A stretch of DNA of 64,000 nt from Flavobacteriaceae bacterium. GTDB lineage: Bacteria; Bacteroidota; Bacteroidia; Flavobacteriales; Flavobacteriaceae. The DNA lies in assembly GCA_028284745.1 (NCBI GenBank), contig JANQRC010000009.1:1-64000 (forward strand), written 5' to 3'. The position numbers and the translations under genes are program-made. Numbering within the stretch: the stretch's first letter is position 1; each line of letters starts with the position of its first letter. The notes beneath the pieces are model-generated. The model worked only from the letters and a program-made list of their open reading frames with translations. It had not been told where the DNA came from and made no database searches. Shown in pieces: positions 35,081 to 44,427 of this stretch.

Positions 35081-35941
35081 ATGATCCTATCAATGACCGG
35101 CTTTGGGAAATCTGCCGTTCAACTTCCCAACAAAAAAATAACGGTTGAGCTTAAGTCACTCAACAGCAAGAACCTAGACCTCAATGCACGCATTCCAAGC
35201 TTGTATCGTGAAAAGGAGTTACAAATGCGAAATAAGATTGCCAAGTCGTTGGCAAGAGGCAAAGTAGATCTAGGTCTTTATGTAGAGGTCACAGGCCAAG
35301 AGACTTCTACGCAAATAAATCAAAACATCGTTGAAACCTATATAGATCAATTAGCCGCTGTTTCGCCCGATGCTGAAAGGGTCGAGTTGTTGAAGATGGC
35401 CGTACGAATGCCAGATGCCTTAAAAACAGCGCGTGAAGAGATCGATGAGACCGAATTCCAATCGATAAACAATGCCTTAGACAAGGCCATTGAGGCCATC
35501 ATCAAGTTCAGGACCGACGAGGGTGAAGTACTAGAAAAAGACTTCAAACTACGTATTGCGAACATTGCCAAGCTGCTAGAAGAAGTGATACAGATGGATC
35601 CCGAAAGGATCACCCATGTGAAAGAACGTCTTCAAAAGGCCGTTGCAGAACTAAAAGAACGGGTTGATGAGAATCGCTTCGAGCAAGAGTTGATCTACTA
35701 CCTAGAGAAATTTGATATCACCGAAGAGAAGGTACGGTTAGACAATCACCTGAAATACTTCATGACCACCTTAGACTCTAGAGATTCTAACGGAAAGAAG
35801 TTAGGGTTCATTACCCAAGAGATCGGTCGCGAGATCAATACCATCGGCTCTAAGGCCAACTATGCGCCTATGCAGCAGTTGGTAGTGCAGATGAAAGACG
35901 AGCTAGAAAAGATCAAGGAACAACTGTTAAACGTGCTTTGA
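35081..35941 (+). CDS. YicC/YloC family endoribonuclease
   Basis: The 286-residue cytoplasmic protein starts MILSMTGFGKSA, the invariant N-terminus of the family, and ends with DSRDSNGKKLGFITQEIGREINTIGSKAN (about 245-272), the most conserved block. Family members are endoribonucleases. Its stop TGA overlaps the gmk ATG by one base, so the two genes are translationally coupled; a promoter with TACCTTTG precedes it. Confidence 0.95.
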   Translation: MILSMTGFGKSAVQLPNKKITVELKSLNSKNLDLNARIPSLYREKELQMRNKIAKSLARGKVDLGLYVEVTGQETSTQINQNIVETYIDQLAAVSPDAERVELLKMAVRMPDALKTAREEIDETEFQSINNALDKAIEAIIKFRTDEGEVLEKDFKLRIANIAKLLEEVIQMDPERITHVKERLQKAVAELKERVDENRFEQELIYYLEKFDITEEKVRLDNHLKYFMTTLDSRDSNGKKLGFITQEIGREINTIGSKANYAPMQQLVVQMKDELEKIKEQLLNVL

Positions 35942-36528
35942 TGTTTGAAGGGAAGCTCATTGTATTCTCAGCGCCTTCAGGCAGTGGCAAGACCACCATC
36001 GTAAGGCATCTGCTAAAGCAAGAACATCTAAACTTGGCCTTCTCGGTCTCTGCGACCTCTCGCGAACCTAGAGGTACCGAACAACATGGCAAGGACTATT
36101 ATTTCATATCGCTTAAAGATTTTAAACAGCACATCAAGAACGAGGATTTTTTAGAGTGGGAAGAAGTTTACCGCGACAATTTCTACGGTACCTTAAAAAG
36201 TGAAGTGGAACGCTTGTGGGCCCAGGGCAAGCATGTGATCTTCGATATCGATGTTGCTGGCGGTCTGCGCATCAAAAGAAAGTTTCCTGAGAAAACGTTG
36301 GCGGTCTTCGTGAAACCACCAAGCATCGACGAGCTGAAGATCCGGCTCAAAAAGAGGAAGACCGAAAGCGAAGACAAGATTAACATGCGCATTGCCAAAG
36401 CATCCGTTGAGCTGGCCACAGCGCCACAGTTCGATCATGTCATCAAGAACTATGACCTTCAAGCTGCTTTGAAGGAGTCTGAAGAACTGGTAGCAAACTA
36501 TCTGAACGTGGAAAAAAAAGAAGTTTGA
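35941..36528 (+). CDS. gmk: Guanylate kinase
   Basis: The 195-residue cytoplasmic enzyme phosphorylates GMP to GDP with ATP. The P-loop is SAPSGSGKTT near residues 9-18, followed by SATSREPRGTEQHGKDYYF (GMP-binding region) and the FDIDVAGGLRIK Walker B-like segment. Start set at the ATG at 35941, which overlaps the yicC stop as TGATG; a TTG one codon earlier is in frame. Its own stop overlaps the nadD start. Confidence 0.96.
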   Translation: MFEGKLIVFSAPSGSGKTTIVRHLLKQEHLNLAFSVSATSREPRGTEQHGKDYYFISLKDFKQHIKNEDFLEWEEVYRDNFYGTLKSEVERLWAQGKHVIFDIDVAGGLRIKRKFPEKTLAVFVKPPSIDELKIRLKKRKTESEDKINMRIAKASVELATAPQFDHVIKNYDLQAALKESEELVANYLNVEKKEV

Positions 36529-37106
36529 AAAAGGTTGGGCTATATTTTGGCACGTTCAACCCGATTCATGCGGGCCATTTGATCATTGCCAACCACATGG
36601 CCGAGCACAGTGCGTTAGATGAGGTATGGTTGGTCGTTACGCCGCACAACCCGCACAAGAAAAAAAACGCCCTGTTAGATGACCACCATCGTTACGAAAT
36701 GGTCTACCAGGCCACGAAGGATTTCGATACATTGAAACCGAGTGACATCGAGTTCAAACTGCCTCAGCCCAACTACACAGTAAATACGCTTGCCCATTTG
36801 CATGAGAAATACCCTGACTATGATTTCTCGTTGATCATGGGCGAAGACAATCTGAAGAGCTTCCACAAATGGAAGAATTACGAAACGATCCTAGCACACC
36901 ACCATATTTATGTATATCCAAGGATATCAGAAGGAGTGGTCGAGACACGATTCGACGACCATCCTAAGATCCACAGGATCGATGCCCCGATCATTGAAAT
37001 CTCTTCGACAATGATCCGCAAGAACATAAAGAGCAGGAACAATGTCCGCCCTTTGTTGCCATATGAAGTATGGAAATATGTTGATGAGATGAATTTCTAC
37101 AGGTGA
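36525..37106 (+). CDS. nadD: Nicotinate-nucleotide adenylyltransferase
   Basis: The 193-residue cytoplasmic enzyme makes nicotinate adenine dinucleotide in NAD synthesis. The nucleotidyltransferase motif is GTFNPIHAGHL (residues 9-19, with the HxGH signature), and the ISSTMIRKN motif is near residue 165. The start codon is TTG, overlapping the gmk stop as TTGA; no ATG is better placed. This strengthens the reading of yicC-gmk-nadD as one coupled unit. Confidence 0.94.
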   Translation: MKKVGLYFGTFNPIHAGHLIIANHMAEHSALDEVWLVVTPHNPHKKKNALLDDHHRYEMVYQATKDFDTLKPSDIEFKLPQPNYTVNTLAHLHEKYPDYDFSLIMGEDNLKSFHKWKNYETILAHHHIYVYPRISEGVVETRFDDHPKIHRIDAPIIEISSTMIRKNIKSRNNVRPLLPYEVWKYVDEMNFYR

Positions 37107-37107
37107 A

Positions 37108-37170
37108 ACACCCCTCTTGGTCTCCCCCAAGGATAATTAACACCCCTCTTGGTCTCCCCTCAAGGGGAGA
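37108..37170. repeat. Tandem pair of a 20-base repeat with hairpin, between convergent genes
   Basis: The 20-base unit acacccctcttggtctcccc occurs at 37108-37127 and again at 37140-37159, 32 bases apart. The second copy is followed by caaggggaga, which with tctcccc forms an 18-base hairpin (37153-37170). It lies between nadD and the nuclease gene and may serve as a shared terminator. The ctc-ccc core resembles the palindrome at 17498-17515. Confidence 0.7.
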
Positions 37171-37173
37171 AAG

Positions 37174-38235
37174 TTATTGTGTAAATTCTTTGATCAAATA
37201 GATGTATACGGGGAAGTGGTCGCTATACCCCCCTGTAAATTGCCCATCTGCAAAACTTCGGAAAGGATATCCCTTGAATCGCCCTCTTTTGTTCGCCAAG
37301 AAATTCTTGTTGTAGATGCCTGCTTTGTAGAAACGGTAGCTTGAAAAGTCTTTCTCGAGCAATGGCGCTGTCACAATGATCTGGTCAAAAAAGTTCCAGC
37401 CGTCACGATAGGCATTGCTGCCCAGCCCGTCTTTTGCCATTTGCTCCATCGGGTTGTATAGGTCTGTCCCTTTGGCCTTGCTTCGCTTTCTCTTGGTCTT
37501 TAGTACTTCCTTCAAGCTCACATTAAAAGGATCGTCATTCAGATCGCCCATGGTGACCACCTTAGCTTCAGGGTTTAGCGCCTGCAATGAGTCTATGATG
37601 CGTTTGTTCAGCTTTGCAGCTGCCACTCTTTTCGCCCTGCTTCGCGCCTCACCGCCTCTTCGCGACGGCCAGTGGTTGACGATAAAATGAAACTCTTCAT
37701 TATCTATGAACCCGGAAACCAACAGTTGGTCTCTGGTATACACCCGCCTACCGCTTTGGTCGTCATAGATCAACAGTTCGTATTTTTTAGATGAAATAGG
37801 GATAAAGAAATCCTTCTGGTACAACAAAGCCACGTCGATGCCTCTTCGATCGGGAGAATCAAAGTGGACGATCCCATATTTTTTCGATCTCAGTGCTGGG
37901 TCGTTGACCAGGTCCTCGAGCACTTGATGGTTCTCGATTTCGGCAACACCGACAACAATCGGTGAATTAGGGGTCATGTCTGTACCAATACCGGAAATCA
38001 CTTTGGCCATGTTCTTCACCTTCTGCTCGTAGACCTCAGACGTCCATCTGTCCCTGCCTGTGGGTGTTCGGTCATCGTCATACGTCACTGGGTCGTTAAT
38101 GGTGTCAAAAAGATTCTCTACATTGTAAAAAGCGACCGTATGCAGCAAGTACTGTTTTTTGTCTTTAGCGGTACTTTGCGAAAACACTACGGAAATCGTA
38201 AAAAATAAGGTAATCAGTGGAATGAAATTCTTCAT
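37174..38235 (-). CDS. Exported EEP-fold nuclease/phosphatase (paralogue 1)
   Basis: The protein (353 residues from the ATG at 38235) has a signal peptide (hydrophobic FIPLITLFFTISVVFS) and an endonuclease/exonuclease/phosphatase domain over nearly its whole length. EEP landmarks are YNVENLFDT near residue 35, VAEIEN near 88 (catalytic Glu), DRRGIDVALL near 122, VNHWPSRRGG near 175 (catalytic His), GDLNDDP near 218 and YSDHFPVYI near 343 (catalytic Asp-His). Such enzymes cleave phosphodiester bonds in DNA, RNA or phosphate esters. It should act in the periplasm or at the surface. It is divergent from the TonB receptor gene and a paralogue of the gene at 43462-44427. Confidence 0.88.
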   Translation of the reverse strand: MKNFIPLITLFFTISVVFSQSTAKDKKQYLLHTVAFYNVENLFDTINDPVTYDDDRTPTGRDRWTSEVYEQKVKNMAKVISGIGTDMTPNSPIVVGVAEIENHQVLEDLVNDPALRSKKYGIVHFDSPDRRGIDVALLYQKDFFIPISSKKYELLIYDDQSGRRVYTRDQLLVSGFIDNEEFHFIVNHWPSRRGGEARSRAKRVAAAKLNKRIIDSLQALNPEAKVVTMGDLNDDPFNVSLKEVLKTKRKRSKAKGTDLYNPMEQMAKDGLGSNAYRDGWNFFDQIIVTAPLLEKDFSSYRFYKAGIYNKNFLANKRGRFKGYPFRSFADGQFTGGYSDHFPVYIYLIKEFTQ

Positions 38236-38385
38236 TTTCTTTAGGTTTGTCATAATTGAATGTTATGCTTCTGTAAACAAAATAGCAAAACACTTGCCAA
38301 AAGTATGCGATAAATTTGAAAATGCTAGTTTTGTAAGGTTTGATAATATTTTGTTAAAGTTCAAAGCTAACTTAATAGACCATAC

Positions 38386-41202
38386 ATGATCAATAAATAC
38401 TATTACTGTTTTGTTGTGTTCTTCTCGTGTGCAATGACGACCATTGCGCAAGACACAATTGTCAAGGGGTCTGTGGTAGATGCTGCCGGAGATGTATTGG
38501 AAGATGTCTCTGTAGCCATCGCCAATACCGACACCTCTGCGATGTCTGGTTTTGATGGCACATTTACCTTAACAGGCGATGTAGCCTCAGGCGAACAATT
38601 GCTTGTTCTGGTGAAGGTCGGATACCAGACCTTGACATACCCCATTACTGTTGAAAGCGGCCAGTTGCTATCGCTAGATCCCATCACCATGGAACTAGAG
38701 TCTGCTTTTACCGAAGAATTATTGACCGTTACACTATCGGATGACCAGATAAACGATGAGTCTGGTATCGCTGACAACGTTTCTGGGCTACTTCAAGCCT
38801 CAAGAGATGTCTTCTTGAGCTCTGCCGCTTTTGATTTTAGTGGTGCATTCTTCAGGGTTCGTGGGTACGACTCTCAAAATGCCACGGTGATGATCAATGG
38901 CATCGAGATGAACAGAGCTTTCAGCGGTCGTCCGCAATGGAACAACTGGGGTGGTCTCAACGACGTGACCCGAAATCAAGAATTGGCTAATGGCCTAACA
39001 CCTTCTGATTATACTTTTGGAGGTGTGCTAGGTTCAACCAACATCAATATGAGAGCATCTAAATATCGTCAAGGCGGACGTGTGTCGTATGCATCCTCCA
39101 ACAGAAGTTACACCAACCGTATCATGGCCTCGTATTCTAGCGGGCTTAGGTCAGACGGATGGGCCTTCACACTATCTGCAGGAAGAAGATGGGGAGACGA
39201 AGGTTTTGTGGATGGTACGTTGTATGACGCCAATTCATTCATGACCTCTATTGAGAAAGTAATGGGCAATCACAGTTTGAACTTCACATCGATATACACA
39301 CCCAATCGAAGAGGTGTGCGCTCTTCCAACACACAAGAAGTGATCGACCTAAGAGGTATTCGTTACAACTCGAACTGGGGTTATTTTAAAGGTGAAAAGC
39401 GAAACTCGCGCATTCGCGAGATCGATGAGCCCATCGTGATGCTGAACCACTATTGGGATATGGGCGAGAATACCCAACTAAACACCAATGTGGCCTATCA
39501 ATGGGGTAGTTTTGGCAATCAGCGTTTAGACAATAATGGGACCAGAGCCGTAACCGATGCATCAGGGCAAGTCTCTTTTGTAGGTGGTGCGGTAAATCCT
39601 TCGCCAGCATACTATCAAAGGCTTCCCAGTTTCTTTTTGCAAAACGATGACCTAGAGGGGGCTTTCTTAGCACAACAAGAGTTCGTAAACAACGGACAGT
39701 TGAACTGGGATGCTATTCTAGAAGCCAACCAAAACTTGGCTGCCCAAGGTGGAAATTCATTGTATGCACTCACTGAAGATCGCTCTGACGACAAGACGCT
39801 TGCAGTGAGCACGATCTTTACTTCCGATGTCACAGATAACATTACCCTAAACGCCTCAGTAAGCTACCGCAATTTAGAATCTGAGAATTTTGCCAATGTC
39901 GTAGACCTTCTAGGAGGAACAGGCTATCTGGATGTCAATCAATTCTTAGCAAATCCAGTTCTTGCTCCTAACGATGCCAACAACCCATTCCGTACCGTTG
40001 GTGTAGGCGACCGTTTTCGTTACAATTATGTGATCGATCAAGACGTTATTGGTGGTTTTGCCCAGGCGCAATTCAAATTCAAGAGATTTGATTTCTTCTT
40101 AGGAGGAAATGTTTCGCACACTTCCTTTCAGAGAGAAGGACTTTTTAACAACCCTAGATTCCCAGGTTCTTTAGGAAAAGGAGAAGAGGAAAGCTTTACA
40201 AACTATGGCGTAAAAGGTGGGCTTAGCTGGAAGGTCTCTGGCAGAAATATCATCACAGCAAATGCTGGCTATCTCACAGAGGCTCCTACGCTTCGCAACT
40301 CATACTTGAATGCAAGGGAAGCTAACAATCTGGTCCCAGACCTCCAAGATGAGAAGATCACCACGGCAGACCTTACCTATGTCTACCGCTCCCCATTGGT
40401 CAAGGCTAGAGTAACAGGCTACTATACACTATTTGAAGATGCCACCGATGTTTCCTTCTTCTTTGCTGAATTCTCTCAAGGAAGTGGTTTTGTACAAGAG
40501 ACGGTCACCGGAGTAGACAGAAGGCACATTGGTGCTGAGATTGGTCTGGAAGCACAAGTAACACCTACCATCAAAGTAAAAGGGGTTGCGGCCTTGGGGC
40601 AATTCACCTTTGATAAAGATTCAGACAACGTGTTCATAACCACTGATTCTGAAGAATTGTTAGACAATACCAATCAAGATCGAATTCTTGCTGGTGTCAA
40701 TGCAGAATTAGGCCCGGCCGCCATTAAAGATTACCGTGTGGCCAATGGCCCACAAAATGCTTATTCCGTGGGCTTTGAGTACCGAGACCCCGATTTTTGG
40801 TGGTTTGGAGCGACCGCAAATTTCTTTACGCATTCTTACATAGATATCGCTCCAGGATTACGTACGGAATCCTTTTTCCTAGATGCTGATGGGCTGCCCA
40901 TCAACAATGTAGATCCCGCTATAGCCCGCTCATTGTTACAGCAACAACGCTTAGATGACTATATGCTTGCCAACCTGGTAGGTGGAAAATCATGGAAAGT
41001 TGGTGATTACTTTATCGGGCTCTTTGCTTCGATCAACAATGTGTTTGCCAAAAAAGTGCAGACCGGCGGCTTTGAGCAATCCAGAAATGCCAATTATAAT
41101 AGCCTGCTTGAGGATGTGCAGAGTGGCACACCCTTGTTCGGGCCACGCTTGTTCAGTGCCAACGGTACTACGTATTTTGTCAATGTAAACTTTAGATTCT
41201 AA
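38386..41202 (+). CDS. TonB-dependent receptor with N-terminal carboxypeptidase-like domain
   Basis: The 938-residue protein has a signal peptide (residues 1-22), a CarboxypepD_reg-like beta-sandwich (about 23-105), a TonB plug (about 130-240, with FFRVRGYDSQNATVMINGIEM) and a barrel ending NVNFRF. No SusD lipoprotein follows; instead a DUF5689 lipoprotein gene starts 21 bases downstream, which is a different kind of partner. The substrate is unknown; with two EEP nucleases bracketing the locus, products of nucleic-acid or phosphodiester breakdown are the best guess. The DUF5689 gene is probably in the same operon. Confidence 0.9.
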   Translation: MINKYYYCFVVFFSCAMTTIAQDTIVKGSVVDAAGDVLEDVSVAIANTDTSAMSGFDGTFTLTGDVASGEQLLVLVKVGYQTLTYPITVESGQLLSLDPITMELESAFTEELLTVTLSDDQINDESGIADNVSGLLQASRDVFLSSAAFDFSGAFFRVRGYDSQNATVMINGIEMNRAFSGRPQWNNWGGLNDVTRNQELANGLTPSDYTFGGVLGSTNINMRASKYRQGGRVSYASSNRSYTNRIMASYSSGLRSDGWAFTLSAGRRWGDEGFVDGTLYDANSFMTSIEKVMGNHSLNFTSIYTPNRRGVRSSNTQEVIDLRGIRYNSNWGYFKGEKRNSRIREIDEPIVMLNHYWDMGENTQLNTNVAYQWGSFGNQRLDNNGTRAVTDASGQVSFVGGAVNPSPAYYQRLPSFFLQNDDLEGAFLAQQEFVNNGQLNWDAILEANQNLAAQGGNSLYALTEDRSDDKTLAVSTIFTSDVTDNITLNASVSYRNLESENFANVVDLLGGTGYLDVNQFLANPVLAPNDANNPFRTVGVGDRFRYNYVIDQDVIGGFAQAQFKFKRFDFFLGGNVSHTSFQREGLFNNPRFPGSLGKGEEESFTNYGVKGGLSWKVSGRNIITANAGYLTEAPTLRNSYLNAREANNLVPDLQDEKITTADLTYVYRSPLVKARVTGYYTLFEDATDVSFFFAEFSQGSGFVQETVTGVDRRHIGAEIGLEAQVTPTIKVKGVAALGQFTFDKDSDNVFITTDSEELLDNTNQDRILAGVNAELGPAAIKDYRVANGPQNAYSVGFEYRDPDFWWFGATANFFTHSYIDIAPGLRTESFFLDADGLPINNVDPAIARSLLQQQRLDDYMLANLVGGKSWKVGDYFIGLFASINNVFAKKVQTGGFEQSRNANYNSLLEDVQSGTPLFGPRLFSANGTTYFVNVNFRF

Positions 41203-41223
41203 AAAACTTAATTAATACCTATC

Positions 41224-43398
41224 ATGAAAAAACAATTATTCACCAAGTTTCTTTTTGGTCTTATGGCCATTGCTGTGCTCTCCTGTGTAGAGGACGACGA
41301 CTTCAATCTTATTGACGTAGGTATCGGACAAGACCCTATAGTAAATGGCAGGTTAACTTCTATAAGTGCTGTTCAAGAGCTGTTTGTTGCAGACCAGGTT
41401 ACTACGATCGAAGATGATATTGCCATAGAAGGCTATGTGATCTCTTCGGACGAAGCAGGGAACTTTTTTGAAGAACTCTTCATACAAAGTTCGGCCGACG
41501 GTAACGATGAGAGCAATCGTGGTATTCGCGTAAGTGTCAACGTGCGCTCGCTATTCGGCCAGTTTGAAGTAGGAAGAAAAGTATTTGTAGAGTTAGAAGG
41601 ACTTGCTATTGGCGAAGATGGCGGTGTATTGACCATTGGAAAGCCCGATGGCAACGAAGTTGGCCAAATAGAAGAATCAGAGATCAATTCGCGTATCAAG
41701 CGTTCAACAGAAGTAGCCACCATTACTCCCAAAGAAGTTACACTGAGTCAATTGACCGATCAGGATCTATACACGCTTATCACACTTCCTTCTGTACAAT
41801 TCACAGAAAGCGAGATAGCCCTTACGTACGCAGGGGAAGAGACTGATGAATTTGATGGGGAGAGAACCTTAGAGAGCTGTAGTATGGACGGAGGCTCTAT
41901 CAAGCTTTTCACCAGTACCTTTGCTGATTTTAAAAGCCTTGACCTTCCTGATGCTTCTGGGTCGATAACCGCAGTATACTCAAAGGATTTCTTCGGCGAG
42001 GAAAACATCTTGACCATCCGAAGCACTGAAGACCTAGACTTCTCAGGAGAACGCTGTGAACCATCCCTATTGAATCCTAACATAGAAGCTACTACAACTT
42101 TTGACGCCATCCGAGACGCATTTATCAATTCAGGTGGTGACGAGTATGTAGAATTTAGTCCTGACGCTTCTGAATTGATCATCGAAGGTTATGTCATCTC
42201 CAGCGATGAAAAAGGCAACCTCTTCGAGGAAATATATGTGCAAAATACACCGGGCACTCAAGACCTGGGAGCTAATGACCCTCGACTTGGGTTCAGAATT
42301 TCTGTAAATGCTAGAGACACCTATCAGACCTACGAAGTAGGGCGAAAGGTCTATATAAGACTTAACGGGTTGGCAGTAGGTAGAGATGGCGGCGTGGTAA
42401 CCATTGGTTATCCCAATGTATCTGAAGTGCAGGAGATTCCAGAAAGTTTGATGACAGAGTTCGTCGTTCCGGGAGAAGAAATCGCAACACTCGAGCCATT
42501 GATAGGTACAACGGTCGATTTTGACGAAGACGATCTGGGCACCTTGGTCCAATTAGAGAACACGCAGTTCTTATTAGAAGAATTAGGTCTTACCTTTTCT
42601 GGTGAAGCCACAGATGAGTTTGATGGTGAGCGTACCTTGGAAAGTTGTGGTGATGATGGAGGTTCCATCCAATTATTCACCAGTACTTTTGCCGACTTCA
42701 GTCTGTTAACACTGCCAGAATCTTCAGGCACCATAACAGCCTTGTACACAAGAAACTTCAACAATAGTCAAAGTATTCTTGTCATCAACGACCCTGATAC
42801 CGATATCTCTTTTGCTGGTGAGCGCTGCGACCCACCAATCTTAGATTGTGGCGTTGCTGCTGGCGAAGGTGCCAACACCTTATTCAGTGAAGACTGGGAA
42901 AGCTTTGGTAGTGGTGATGTATCTGGCAATGGCTGGACCAACTATGCCCAGGCCGGATCCCAGCTATGGGAAAACTATTCTTCTGGAGGAACCAATGCCT
43001 CTTTGGGTGTGTCTGCAAGAGTAGGTTCTTTCCGATCAGGTGATGAGAGCACTATCGTTTGGCTGATATCTCCAGCGGTAGACTATAATGCCCAAGATGG
43101 AGAAGTACTCACCTTCCAGACCTCTAACAGTTTTGCCGATGGTAGTGAGCTAGAGGTGTTGTTCTCCAACGACTGGGATGGTACAACTGCTGGAATTACC
43201 AATGCCACATGGTCGCTACTTTCGCAAGCCGGCGTTGTAAGCGATGACCAATTCTTCGGCGATTGGGTGACTTCTGGCAATGTAGACCTTTCTTGTGCTG
43301 AGGGAACAGGATATGTCGCCTTCAAATACACAGGTAGTGGCAATGAGGATTTTGACGGAACCTACGAGTTAGACGAGATCAATATCACCGCTAACTAA
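41224..43398 (+). CDS. Lipoprotein with two DUF5689 domains and a C-terminal jelly-roll domain
   Basis: The 724-residue protein starts with a lipoprotein signal (LMAIAVLSCVEDDD, Cys near 20). It has two consecutive DUF5689-type units, about residues 45-285 and 286-540, that share near-identical segments such as TDEFDGERTLESC, GGSI-LFTSTFADF and FAGERC/FSGERC. A C-terminal choice-of-anchor-like domain follows (about 555-724, with LFSEDWESFGSGDVSGNGWTNY and DEINITAN). It is probably a surface-exposed partner of the TonB receptor, holding or binding substrate. DUF5689 function is unknown, and no enzyme motif is visible. Confidence 0.85.
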   Translation: MKKQLFTKFLFGLMAIAVLSCVEDDDFNLIDVGIGQDPIVNGRLTSISAVQELFVADQVTTIEDDIAIEGYVISSDEAGNFFEELFIQSSADGNDESNRGIRVSVNVRSLFGQFEVGRKVFVELEGLAIGEDGGVLTIGKPDGNEVGQIEESEINSRIKRSTEVATITPKEVTLSQLTDQDLYTLITLPSVQFTESEIALTYAGEETDEFDGERTLESCSMDGGSIKLFTSTFADFKSLDLPDASGSITAVYSKDFFGEENILTIRSTEDLDFSGERCEPSLLNPNIEATTTFDAIRDAFINSGGDEYVEFSPDASELIIEGYVISSDEKGNLFEEIYVQNTPGTQDLGANDPRLGFRISVNARDTYQTYEVGRKVYIRLNGLAVGRDGGVVTIGYPNVSEVQEIPESLMTEFVVPGEEIATLEPLIGTTVDFDEDDLGTLVQLENTQFLLEELGLTFSGEATDEFDGERTLESCGDDGGSIQLFTSTFADFSLLTLPESSGTITALYTRNFNNSQSILVINDPDTDISFAGERCDPPILDCGVAAGEGANTLFSEDWESFGSGDVSGNGWTNYAQAGSQLWENYSSGGTNASLGVSARVGSFRSGDESTIVWLISPAVDYNAQDGEVLTFQTSNSFADGSELEVLFSNDWDGTTAGITNATWSLLSQAGVVSDDQFFGDWVTSGNVDLSCAEGTGYVAFKYTGSGNEDFDGTYELDEINITAN

Positions 43399-43430
43399 AA
43401 AAATAAGCAGCCTTACTGTTTTCAAAATTA

Positions 43431-43460
43431 AGAAAGCCTCGCAATTAGCGAGGCTTTTCT
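43431..43460. terminator. Bidirectional terminator between the DUF5689 and second nuclease genes
   Basis: The 9-bp stem aagcctcgc/gcgaggctt (43434-43442 with 43448-43456) has a 5-base loop and A/T runs on both sides. It lies between convergent genes and can end transcription from either. Confidence 0.85.
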
Positions 43461-43461
43461 C

Positions 43462-44427
43462 TTATTGTTTTTTCAGTTGAATGAACACGGGGAAATGGTC
43501 GCTGTATCCGCCTAGATACTTGCGTCCCACAAAGGTCCGGAAAGGATTGCCCTTGTATCGACCTTCCCACTCTGCTAAAAAGCGGTCGTTAAACACATCC
43601 GCGTGCGCAAAGCGATGTGTTCCTTTTTCAGTTTGAAAGAAGTTATGCGTGAAGATGATCTGGTCGAAGAGATTCCAGTCTCCCTTGTAATTCAAGCTTC
43701 CTTTAGAGTACGACAATAAGGTCTCCATAGGATTGTACAGGTCTTCACTGACCAAATGCTCTTTGATGCTCTCGCTAAAAGGGTCATCATTGAAGTCGCC
43801 CATGATCACGATCTTGGCATGCGCTTCCTCGTCTTGAATATTTGTGACGATCTCTTGCGCCTTCTTAGCCGCCGTAATACGCTTGTGCTTCGTTTCATCA
43901 GCACCGTTGCGTCTAGATGGCCAATGATTCACCAGTACGTGAATACGTTCGCCGTTAAGTTTTCCTGTTACTTCAAGGATGTCCCGTGTATGGTCGGGCC
44001 GTCCTACCTCATCCACCAGGTCAAGCGAATGCACCTCAGAGTGCTGGACATCAAAATATCGTTTCTGATAGATCAAGCCTGTGTCGATTCCGCGTTCGTC
44101 GGGAGAATCGTAATGTACCACCCCAAAATCTTTCTTCCTCAAATATTTGCTCTGCGCAAGGTCTTCGAGCACTCTCTTATTTTCAATTTCAGCAACCCCC
44201 ACAATTGCAGGAGCCTTCTTGGCAGCATCATACCCGACACTAGAGATGGCCTTCCCCAATTTATAGATCTTCTTTTCGTAACGCTTCTTGTTCCACTTCT
44301 TCTTTCCCTTTGGCAAAAAATCATCATCCAGCGTGTACGGGTCATCTTTCGTGTCAAACAGGTTTTCCAAATTATAAAATGCAATGGTATGGAGGTGCTT
44401 GCGGTCTTTCTTGGTCAATGAACTCAT
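43462..44427 (-). CDS. EEP-fold nuclease/phosphatase (paralogue 2), no signal peptide
   Basis: The 321-residue protein has the same landmarks as the paralogue at 37174-38235: FYNLENLFDT near residue 17, VAEIEN near 73, VNHWPSRRNG near 160, GDFNDDP near 203 and YSDHFPVFIQ near the end. Catalytic residues look intact. It starts MSSLTKKDRKH without a signal peptide, unlike paralogue 1, so it probably stays in the cytoplasm. It is divergent from hflX; the two paralogues bracket the TonB-DUF5689 pair. Confidence 0.87.
   Translation of the reverse strand: MSSLTKKDRKHLHTIAFYNLENLFDTKDDPYTLDDDFLPKGKKKWNKKRYEKKIYKLGKAISSVGYDAAKKAPAIVGVAEIENKRVLEDLAQSKYLRKKDFGVVHYDSPDERGIDTGLIYQKRYFDVQHSEVHSLDLVDEVGRPDHTRDILEVTGKLNGERIHVLVNHWPSRRNGADETKHKRITAAKKAQEIVTNIQDEEAHAKIVIMGDFNDDPFSESIKEHLVSEDLYNPMETLLSYSKGSLNYKGDWNLFDQIIFTHNFFQTEKGTHRFAHADVFNDRFLAEWEGRYKGNPFRTFVGRKYLGGYSDHFPVFIQLKKQ

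Noticed and set aside
43756-44421. Plus-strand ORF (221 codons) across the second EEP gene
   Set aside because: Antisense to a gene with intact catalytic motifs; no start context or family resemblance.
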